Source: Calycina herbarum
Taxonomy: Eukaryota > Ascomycota > Leotiomycetes > Helotiales > Pezizellaceae
Assembly: GCA_001414485.1 (NCBI GenBank)
Contig: LLEY01000005.1
Location: 124,001 to 188,000 of the forward strand
Reading direction: 5' to 3'
Length of the DNA: 64,000 nucleotides
The notes beneath the pieces were generated by a model. It made no database searches. It was not told where the DNA came from and saw only the letters and a list, made by a program, of their open reading frames with translations. Shown one piece after another: positions 55,217-64,000 of the stretch. The stretch's first letter is position 1; each line of letters opens with the position of its first letter. A program made the position numbers and the translations under genes.

Positions 55217-56722
55217 ATGTTTCGAAATATTATGAAACTTCCTCCAGAAGTGCGGAACATGATATGGGGCGAGCTCCTTTTAGTCGAAAACAACCTCACA
55301 ATGGCGGATTTTCCAGTCCATTATGGAAGCTTCACTTATGGAATCGCTGGCAACCTACCTCCCTCCGGTTTGTCTTTCACAAGGAATGCTAAGCTTCTCA
55401 TAAAGGCATATCCCGCCGAGGTCAGAGGTTCTTGGGGGCTCCCATCAAATGCCACATCAATCTTCCGCGTCAATAGGCAGGTCTCCAAGGAGACTCTATC
55501 GTTTTTCTCTAGAGAAAACGCGTTTGTATCTCTTCAGGCGGGAACTGTCTCTGCATCAGATGATACGATTGGACGTCGCACCATTCTTCACGACTTTGTT
55601 GCAAGATCGATTCCTTTACGTTTAAGGAAGGATTCGCTTAACCCGCCCGAAGTGCTTTTGAGCATCTGTTTATGGCAGGATCACCGAGAAACCGTCATTG
55701 AAAACACTGCTCGTGGAATCAAGAACGCTATTATGCCTGGCCGCTATCTCCCAATACTGGTTCAGGTCATCAATAGTCTTCATTCTCCTCTACTGAATCA
55801 TCCAGACCTTCACTATTTGACACGCAGTGCATGTATACTTCCTATTGATCTTATCATAAAGGAGTTCGAAAAATCACAGACTTTGGAGAGCCATTACTAC
55901 GATATGAGGCCTCTTATCGAGAAAGCAGTGGTTGATCTGAAGGGTATCCGCCAGTCCGATCGAAGCTCAATGAGAATGGTTATCCATGGTTTGGATAATG
56001 ACAGCACCCAGGAACTTGTCAAATCTTCGAAGTTACAGGCTTGGAGAGCAGAACAATATGTTGCTGAGGCGAAGCATTTAATTGAGAAAGCAGCTGTTCT
56101 AGAGGAGGACAATAACAACGAAAGCGCTTACGCTCAACTTAGGATCGCCGAAACGATGTTGGGTTTTACCACGAGCAATCAAGGTATCAAAGCGAAAGAC
56201 ACAAACCGACGATTGGCATTCGAAGCAACAGCAGCAATGTTTGATATCTTGGTAGCTATCAATAGGGTAGCAAAGTCTCTTAGTTCTCCAGGAATTCGTG
56301 CTGCATTACTTGGTTCCCGAGATAATGGTCCTAATCGTTTGGCAGTTCTTGATCAGATACGCGATGCCCAAGGCGAAGTCGAAAAAACATATATTCAATT
56401 AAGCTATGCAAGGCACCCTCACTCTCCATTTCGAGATGTCTTTCTGGCCTTCCCTTGGTTAGATGAAACATGTGGGGATACAGAAGTGACCGAAGAGATG
56501 TTAAAGAATCGATCAAGATGCTTCATAAATTACGGGAATCTTTGTTTCGAAACTAGTCGGTCAGACTACCGAATGTTAGGAATGGGCTTTCGGTTTGACC
56601 CCGATAATACCGAGCTCAAAGAAGTAGCCCGTCGTTATAACGAAGCGAGCGCTCTGAGGCCACAACGCCTCTCGCTGCGTCGTTTTTTGCCTGATGTGAC
56701 AGGAGTTATCATCCATAATTGA
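55217..56722 (+). CDS. F-box-like N-terminus protein of unknown function, 501 aa, single exon
   Basis: One uninterrupted frame of 501 codons, the longest in the window. MFRNIMKLPPEVRNMIWGEL resembles the F-box/2EXR-type opening (LPPEVRNMIWE), followed by FRVNRQVSKETLSFFSRENA, the usual second element of such proteins (contact with old-style F-box-like family). Residues 270-380 form a charged helical region with QAWRAEQYVAEAKHLIEKAA and EDNNNESAYAQLRIAETMLG, TPR-like in spacing. The C-terminus is FRFDPDNTELKEVARRYNEA. If F-box-like it would recruit targets to an SCF ubiquitin ligase, but that is inference. No lesions. Confidence 0.8.
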   Translation: MFRNIMKLPPEVRNMIWGELLLVENNLTMADFPVHYGSFTYGIAGNLPPSGLSFTRNAKLLIKAYPAEVRGSWGLPSNATSIFRVNRQVSKETLSFFSRENAFVSLQAGTVSASDDTIGRRTILHDFVARSIPLRLRKDSLNPPEVLLSICLWQDHRETVIENTARGIKNAIMPGRYLPILVQVINSLHSPLLNHPDLHYLTRSACILPIDLIIKEFEKSQTLESHYYDMRPLIEKAVVDLKGIRQSDRSSMRMVIHGLDNDSTQELVKSSKLQAWRAEQYVAEAKHLIEKAAVLEEDNNNESAYAQLRIAETMLGFTTSNQGIKAKDTNRRLAFEATAAMFDILVAINRVAKSLSSPGIRAALLGSRDNGPNRLAVLDQIRDAQGEVEKTYIQLSYARHPHSPFRDVFLAFPWLDETCGDTEVTEEMLKNRSRCFINYGNLCFETSRSDYRMLGMGFRFDPDNTELKEVARRYNEASALRPQRLSLRRFLPDVTGVIIHN

Positions 56723-56856
56723 GAGATTTAGAATAATATCAATCAAATATGTAACATAGACAAATTAAATATAAATAATAAAAAAGTGTAGAATTTTGGG
56801 GTTGATGAATTATGGAATTTTCAAAATATCTCCCACTCCTCTGAAGAGCCCATCCA

Positions 56857-58103
56857 CTAAGCCAGAGACCCCTCAATCGGTTTCCTTCCCGGCCTCATCA
56901 ACCTCTTCAACCCCATCCAAGGAGTATTTACTGGACTCTCCCCCGTAAACAAAAAGGCATCATACAACCACCCCCCAAAAGTGCACCCAAAGAACGGCGC
57001 CACCATCGGAATCCAAAAATAATGACCCCCAGCCTTAAAGACTTCAGCCCCATACCCCACCATAGAAGACATAACCCTTGGACCAAAATCCCTAGCAAAA
57101 TTCATTGCGTATCCCGTTTCCCACCCAAAACATGCTCCAATCCCAAAGATGACGAAGAACAACCCAAGGGGAGTGAGTTTTCCAGCTCCAACATTTTTGT
57201 TGTCTTGTAGCGCGTAGAGACAGAACATGAGTATTGTAGAGGCGATAAATTCCGAGAAGAACATTCCGGTCTTGGTCATGAAAGGAGCTGGGTATGTGCT
57301 GAAGATCCCAGCTGTTGGGTGTTCTCCTGTTACAGTTCGGACGTTGTGGCCTTCGAACATGTCGATTGCTGATTTGTAGTTGGCGTATATAACGCCGGAT
57401 GCACAAAAAGCCCCAAGAGTCTGTGCTAGCATGTAGGTAGGGAATTTTCGCCACGGGAATTTTCGAAAGATGCTTAGCGAGTATGTTAGTAACTCTCAGT
57501 GGCAAGGAAATGAAGGGTTGTCTTACCAGTTCGCAAACGTGATCGCGGGGTTGAGGTGGCCTCCTGAGGCACCCGAAACGTACACCCCGAGCATGACACC
57601 AATACCCCACGCCTGTTACAATGTTAAGGCTAATACAAATTCCAGTCTCGAACTTGCGGCCGAGATATCCAAGACCACATAATTCAATAGTTCCAAAGGA
57701 TGCTGGGAGGATCTGACATACCCATGAGATAGACTGATAATCACCCCGAGTGTCTTTTCCTAGCGTAACCTGGGCAATTGACCTTAATACTTGTTAGTCA
57801 GTACACAAGTTTTCTTGCCAAGTTCACTTACCCCTCGCCAAACAGAATCAAGATGAAGACCCCAAAGAATTCGGAGAAAGGTTCTCGCAGCTTGTATCTC
57901 AATTGACTCCACCCTAGTTCTTTTTCACCTAAGACCGTGTATTGTTGGGGAATGGGGGGCTTCATATATGGATTATGATCGGAAAGTGCCTTTTCCGAAA
58001 CTGAGAGGCCATCCTTTTGCTTTTCGGTTGTTGTAGTATTGTCTTGGTGATGAGTGATCGTGGATGCGAGAGGATGGACTGCTAGTTCGCTACTTTTTGA
58101 CAT
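56857..58103 (-). CDS. Aquaglyceroporin (MIP family) with variant second NPA box
   Basis: Four exons, 58103-57832, 57782-57722, 57612-57527 and 57472-56857, give 344 residues. The cytosolic N-terminus (about 80 residues) has Ser/Thr/Gln-rich sequence. Helix 1 ends in EFFGVFILILFGEGSIAQ. The first pore motif is GGHLNPAITFAN; the second is GYAMNFARDFGPR, where Pro of the usual NPARD is replaced by Phe (TTT instead of CCN). The Asp after Arg marks the glycerol-conducting branch. The C-terminal helices TGMFFSEFIASTILMFCLYA and GLFFVIFGIGACFGWE are present. It should move glycerol or water across the plasma membrane. Intron 2 (109 bp) has AACAT/TAACA branch-like sequence. Confidence 0.93.
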
Positions 58104-59689
58104 TTGTAATGAGATATTTTAGGGATTGAGGTGGGGATGGAGGCGGCGGTATATCAGAAGACAGTGCCCTTCTAGATGTATTCCTTCAGTTAGTATATAC
58201 CAAGCTAATGTGAGAGGAAATTGCGAAGTGAGAACCTACAGGCGCTTCGAATGCTATTTGGAAGGACAGGGAAGGACAGGGGCTTGAAAGTCTGTCCAGG
58301 GTATTAAAGAAGAAAAAGAAAGAATTGAATCAGCCGTTCATGAGTTCACCGATCTCTAATACAGTTGATGGTTGCAGTAGATCCCAGCCAGAATCTACAA
58401 GACTAGAGGTCAAGATAACAACCCTTGGTGCGCAGTGTGTCGGAAGGGGACAATGGGTCGGTCTATTTTCATTATGCTGCACCTCCTTTCACCTGTCCGA
58501 CTCACGATAATTGGTATTAAATACTCCAACTTTCAAAGATCATCGCCTTTTAGGAAACCAATATCCGCGAGAGGGGCAATCGATGCTTGTGATTGCGGGA
58601 GTTGAGAAACGTGACGATCGATAGAGATACATCATACCTTCAACTGAGAAGGTGGTTTCAGTACACAGTGACAGTAACAATAGAGAAAACCTTGGGCTTA
58701 TCCCCAAATTAACCACCAAGGCCCTAAAAGCCTGAAACCACTCTTTCGCGAGCCCCTCTCGAAACCCACCGGGATCCATTTCCCGCAGGGCAAGGATATA
58801 TGAAATCAACTTAACTCTCTTCCCTTCCAGAAGTCTGCCGATAAAGTTTTGGTACTGAGGCACATGATAAGCATAATCGATGCCCACCATGGACACTCGT
58901 CGGCGAGATGGCTTGCTGAGGCCACAACCTCGGTGTTTGTATCATATGAAAATCGTTGTTGTATCAGTTGTTACGAAGCTCAACCCCAAGGCAAAGTTTT
59001 GTGTTCATGTCACTGTGAATTCACTTGCACAAGAACTTCGCATGTAGTTTATACACCCGAAAAACACATGCCCACCCCACAATTGCAAAGCAAGAACAAA
59101 GAAAGGTTTCAACAGATAGCGGCTGCCAGACTTGAAGAATCTTGCCCAACCCTGGCCAGACCGTGTACGTGACACCAAGAAAGAAAAAACCCGGGAAAGA
59201 AGAAAAAAGCAAAACTGAACAGCAGGTTAACTTCGATAGACCACGTAAAACAAGAATCCGATGCACAATTGCACTCGCGTTGGAGGGAGAAAATGTAGTA
59301 ACCCCACCATCACTGCTACTAGCAAAGCTCCAATCTTATATCGGGACCTTGATAGCAAGCAACTAGGTAGGTCTTCAGACGAAAGAAAATTCAGTGCTAC
59401 ATCGCCACGAGAGTGGTGCCAGGAAATATTCTGCAAGTCTAGAAGCTGTGTCCTCGAGTAGCCAAACACTCAATTGCCACCACACGAGTTGTCATACCAG
59501 TACCACAGCTTTGTACATGTGCATCGCTCTTGCGAAACAGGACACAAACTTCATGTCGGTCGTTCTCGATGCCCAAGCAAAGTATTGATATTATTATTTA
59601 ACCGATTATAGCCGTAAGATCTTCCAGAATAGGGCCGACGAGCGATAGAGGCGAGATTCCAACGACACCAGAAAAGAACCGAAAAGAAA
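58104..59689. other. Spacer between aquaglyceroporin and calpain genes
   Basis: A 118-codon minus frame (58540-58896) lacks any recognisable domain. Other frames are shorter, and no RNA gene is apparent. Confidence 0.4.
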
Positions 59690-62600
59690 TCAATGCGGGG
59701 ATTGGACCATGACCCCAGGTCCCTCACTACCATCTTTCTTCGACTCTTCCTCCTCCTTCTTCACCACTTCCTCCTTCTTCACATCATCCTCCTTACCTCC
59801 ATCCACGCCTTTCGTCGCGTCTCTCGCCGAGTCGTCAACGTCCAACTTGCCTTCTCCATCCTCCCAATCTCTCGGTCTCACAACCTTAACGGTCACACCA
59901 CAGTCTTTCGCATAGATCCTCAGCCCGACAACCGCAACAGCGTTCCAAGGATCCTTTTGGAAGTCGTCTTCATCCTCTTCCGGCGCTGGGAGCGGAGGAG
60001 GAATAGCAGCTTCGATGGCGAGCTTTTCTTCCTCGACAGCGTCTTCGACTTCAGTAGTTGAGATGCTAGAGATGTCGGATTTAATTGACTCTGCTTCGGA
60101 TTCTACATCGGATACATCAGAATCTTCGGCTTCTGGGGCCGGGGTGGGCTTGGCGTCCTTTACTGGATCCTTCTTGGTCTCGCTTGCAGCTGCCTCAGGT
60201 TTGTCACTATATTCGATCTCCTCAGAAAGCACCTCCTTTGACTCAGCTGGATTTTCTTCTATCTTCTCCGGCTCGGCTGACTTTAGCTTGTCGGCCTCCG
60301 CTGCTTCCTTTGTTTTTTTCTTCTCGGCTTTCTTCTCAGCCTTCTTCTCAGCCTTCTTCTCAGCCTTCAATTTCCTTTTCGCGGCAGCCGCCTGTTGCCT
60401 TCGCTTCTCCCTATTCTCGTTGTGAACTCGCTTCTTCTTCTCTTTGGTCAATTTCTCTCTCATATCCTTGGTTGCCTTATCTTTCTCCGTCCTTTGGGCT
60501 TTTGTCTTGGCTTTTTTCTCCTCTTCGGTGGGGAAGATACGACCTTTAGCATGTGCTAGATCGTACGCAAGACCAATTCGCAAAACTTTGTCACGGCGTT
60601 CCTTGACATTGTTGCGAAGAACGTCTTCGACTTGCGCGGCTTTGCTGTTCCTTGTAGCTTCAACCTTGATAAGGACATGGTATTCGCCAGCTTCAAGTTC
60701 AAGCTCAGTCGTGGCTGATCTTTGCATGGCATAGTTGCCTTGACTGCGGACGATATAGTCTTGTTCGCCAGCTTGGTGAACTCGGAACGCGAAAGTAAAG
60801 TTGTACTGTCCTTCGAGACCACAAAAGTATCTTTCATCGAGCTGAGATAGGACAATGACGACAGAAGTCTTCTTCTCGAGTGTGAAGGAAAACTTCGTAT
60901 CATTGTATTCAACAGCCCATGGGACAGTCAATGATGTCCACTTCTGGGTGACCTTCCACTCATCGGTAAACAATCGTGTGCGATCGAAGGTCTGGAAAGT
61001 CTTCAGAAGATCTTGATAAGCCATCCAGAACTGACCATCATCCCCGAATCGGTGATTAAGTTTTTGCATCCACTCAGGAGTCCACTCTTTACTACCATCA
61101 CCTGTGAATTATTAGTAACATCGATCATTGGCCCAATACTCTTCTTGGAGCACCTTCGATAGGGTGAGAGTATGGACGGGGCTTGAGATTGAAAAGGACT
61201 TACTCCAAGGCCCATTCCATTCCCCTTCACCCCACGGGTTTCGAACAAGGCAGAATCGTTTGCCCTCGATTTCCACACATTTCATGATAGAATATGCATG
61301 TCCTTCCCAAACACCTCTTCTGTACCCACGACTGTTGAACATTCCACTCGAGCACCCGAAAAGGAACTCTTCGTTTACTTTCATAAGCTCTTCTTTCCAG
61401 AAATGTTCTTTATCGAGAATGTCACTAGTAAAGAGTTCGGTTGTCACCCCTCCAGTCAAGTCTTCCAGTCCTTCCCCTCCCCATCCTCCTTCGATTGAGG
61501 CAAAGTCCTGTTTTTTGTTAATATTTGCGACGAGCCGTAACTCGGCGGGGAACACTCACCCCGTGGGCTTTGGCATATGCCTTCTCCAGTAATGGAAGCC
61601 AGGTCTCATTTTGATCTGCACATTGAGCAAAGTAAAGTGCGTTTGAGTTTGACTAATTTCTGGGGTCAGCCCATCATCGACTTGGGCTAGGCGAGTTCGC
61701 AAAGACCTCATTATTGTCCAAAGAAAGAGTTCACGACGCCAAATTTTGAATAATTCAATGGTACATTACCAGACAAGGTAAGAGGTAGGAGCAAGAAAGT
61801 CAAAAATTGGAGGGCACATGAGCTCTTTGAACGTACCTGATAGAGTTTCCTGTACTCTTCTTGTGGATCCTCGCGAGAGTGCTCATCAATGAGAAACCGC
61901 TCTTCCCAGCTCTCGTCGTAATCGGGTTTTATCAAGTACAACTTGTCATCCACGATTTCAGAAATCCACTCTCCATCTCTGTGGAACACAAACCCATACA
62001 CTCCGATTTGTTCGTCCCTTGCCACGCATAATTTCTCAATAAGGCCGTCCTTGTTGCCCAAAGTACACAAGGCAGCCAGAAGCCAACAATCTCCATCCCT
62101 ACCTTGTCGAATATCGCTCGCGCTCGCGCCATCAGAGAAGAACTCTGGATTGTCAAAGATATCAGTGACTCTCTTGACGGAACCGGGGTTGAACTCCGCT
62201 TCAACACATTCAGAGGTATCTTTCAAAGTTCTCAAACAATCATTTTTTCCCCATTTCAAATCGAACTCGATATCAAAATGTTGATCGCGGTATTTTTGAT
62301 TGATTCTCTTGCATTCCTTGACGATTTTCGCAACCTTTTCCTTACAGTCCTTCTCGGCTTCTTCATATGAGTGTACAGCATTTTCGCTTTCAACTTCTAC
62401 CTTGGGTTCTTTTTCGCTGGCTTTCTTCGCGTATTGGTTTTTGGGTAAGATGGTCGAAGCTGCCAGCACACGTTATTAGCATGGAATTGATTGGGAAGGA
62501 TGTGATGATAATACCTCTGCCGGGTGTTTTGCTATCAAACTTGGCCCAGAACTCGTCGATTGCTTCTTGTGGGGCTTGGTGCTTTGGTTTCTTCGCTGCT

Positions 62601-62752
62601 GGAGCTGGCATCACAACCATAGGAACTTCTGGTCCCTTGGCAAGGTCGCGGGAGTCAGTGGAGCCTGCTATGCTCCCTTCAAGATCTGCTTTCAAAGCTG
62701 CCTTGTTGGCACGAGGCTTGCCAGGCTTGCAGTCATTGACGGGTCGAGGCAT
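59690..62752 (-). CDS. Calpain-family cysteine protease (889 aa)
   Basis: Five exons, 62752-62515, 62459-61837, 61652-61560, 61507-61204 and 61101-59690, join in frame to 889 residues. The CysPc domain spans about residues 165-460: Cys204 in RQGRDGDCWLLAALCTLGNK, His388 in YRRGVWEGHAYSIMK and Asn408 in LVRNPWGEGEWNGPWS form the complete triad. A C2-like/calpain domain III follows (WTSLTVPWAVEYNDTKFSFT, ERYFCGLEGQYNFTFAFRV). The C-terminal ~270 residues are disordered and highly charged, with KAEKKAEKKAEKK repeats and acidic blocks. The ATG at 62752 is chosen because the frame upstream has no ATG, only TTG. Cytosolic, calcium-linked proteolysis is expected. Confidence 0.94.
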
Positions 62753-64000
62753 GACTTTGTATATTGTAGGTTCAAACCCGAAATGCTCTTGCAATCGAGG
62801 ATAGATATGATTAGAAGGGGAGAAGGTGACGATTGAGAAAGCGGGGAAGCAGGAAAGACTGAAGTGAAGAGATATACTTATAAGACAGGATGGAGACAGC
62901 CATCACTCATGCAGTAATGCAGCCACCTCATTTGGTCACAACTGTACTTAGTCTAGCGCTGATGAAGCTATTGTACAATTTGGTGCGGCTGAAGGCAGCA
63001 AGAGCTCTCTTTCCAGCATTCTGGGAGCTCCATCCAACAGCAATTGCAGCGGGGTTTGCCTCATCGTATTGACGGCCAATCATCGTGGATGAATGATATA
63101 TGTATGGGTCATGAGTAATCCAATGGATGATGCACCTGTAAGAAACAAACCGGTATCGAAAGATGGCTGGCGAGCACATGTGGTGTGGTGGGAGAACGCT
63201 GTCAGCGTGCTATCAATGACATTTGGGGGATGCTTCTCGGTGAGAAAGTACGAGGCTGGAACTTGGCGGGTATCTGTATGGGGTTGCAAACGCCGAATTA
63301 GCGCCCAAGTTAGAGGCTCCATTTTTCTCCCCGGAAAAAGCGGCAATCAATAACGTATTTATTTCGCAACTCTAAAGTAACGACAACAGTGTACGGAGTA
63401 CAAACAAATCCTCTTATTCTTTCGGTACAGTGTATTGGAAGTCCAATCATGATTGAAGACACATGGTGTTGAACTATCCGCAATCGCGGAGTCGTTTTCG
63501 TGCCCTAGGTTACTTCCAGATGTTTTATTTCCCCAAGCAGACAAACAATTGCACAATTCAGTCTCTTTATTTACTCTTACTAGTGACCCTACTATTCTTA
63601 ATCTCCTAGAAACCCATCTATCATCATGTTTTCTTATAAAACATCGCTAGTATTCCCGCTCTTTTGAACTTTGGCAGCACCAGCGTGTCTCCAACGTAGG
63701 TAGCAATAGATTGTATAATAGATCGTAAATAGTAAACCAACTGCGTATATACCCCCCATTATTAATGCCCCCTTCTGGCGAGATTTGGTAGTTTCCTAGC
63801 TTTTAAAACTGAAATATGTATCTATTCTAAGTCCGACGTGCCTAAATATCAGCATATTGGAAACAAGCATAAACCGAAGGTCTTCCTACTCCAGCTTCCG
63901 TGGTTCGTTTACGGCATTGAAAGCCCGCTTCTCTACGTAAATACTTGTTAGGAAGCGCCTGGATTTTTCTTAAGACTGTCATACCTAGTGTGGCTCTTGT
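62753..64000. other. Right-edge region, no supported gene
   Basis: The first 150 bases are the likely calpain promoter. Overlapping 60-88 codon frames on both strands at 62890-63650 show no domain. AT-rich towards the window's end. Confidence 0.45.

Noticed and set aside
58540..58896. 118-codon minus frame
   Set aside because: No domain or splice context; an opposite frame of equal length exists nearby.
59693..60734. Several Ser/Leu-rich plus frames
   Set aside because: Antisense shadows of the charged calpain tail.

Overview
The window looks like nuclear DNA of a filamentous ascomycete (Pezizomycotina; Leotiomycetes/Helotiales would fit, but that is a guess). The reasons are spliced genes with roughly 45-180 bp GT..AG introns and CTRAY branch sites, typical Pezizomycotina families (LaeA-like methyltransferase, Pth11/SAT4 membrane protein, deuterolysin, 2EXR protein, DUF2470, Helo-like/ankyrin protein) and heavily RIP-mutated transposons. 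There are no operons.

Layout. 0-7.3 kb: a GNAT fragment, a LaeA-like methyltransferase, a fungal O-methyltransferase and an AKR7-type reductase, possibly a small secondary-metabolism neighbourhood. 7.8-9.3 kb: a small membrane-protein gene split by a hAT-type MITE (8-bp target duplication). 10.1-19.2 kb: a transposon nest. A Harbinger-like MITE lies beside a Tc1/mariner element that was itself split by a complete 7.25-kb Ty3/Gypsy element (433-bp LTRs, ATAGC target duplication). The Gypsy element is so AT-mutated that it has almost no open frames, yet gag, protease, RT, RNase H and integrase signatures can still be read on the minus strand, and an antisense accessory frame on the plus strand. 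19.8-22.8 kb: two damaged genes, a SAT4/Pth11-like protein and a D-amino-acid oxidase. 23.8-25.1 kb: a 2EXR gene with a duplicated 5' exon. 25.3-27.3 kb: a TA-flanked MITE and a 19-bp tandem array. 28.4-32.3 kb: a propeptide-like membrane/secreted protein and an M35 deuterolysin. 33.4-38.4 kb: an MFS transporter, a small Cys-rich protein and a secreted SGNH hydrolase. 40.5-41.6 kb: a degenerate TCCGAG satellite. 42.2-45.7 kb: a class III aminotransferase and a DUF2470 membrane protein. 46.2-54.5 kb: a run of four decayed genes (multi-pass membrane protein, Helo-like/ankyrin protein, trypsin-like protease, DUF3433-like membrane protein). 55.2-62.8 kb: an F-box-like protein, an aquaglyceroporin and a calpain.

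The genes do not form one obvious pathway. The main story is a gene-poor, transposon-rich core with many recent lesions (MITE insertion, 10-bp tandem duplication, nonsense and frameshift mutations), flanked by intact genes. Exon models were read by eye from splice signals and frame continuity and have not been checked against transcripts or databases.
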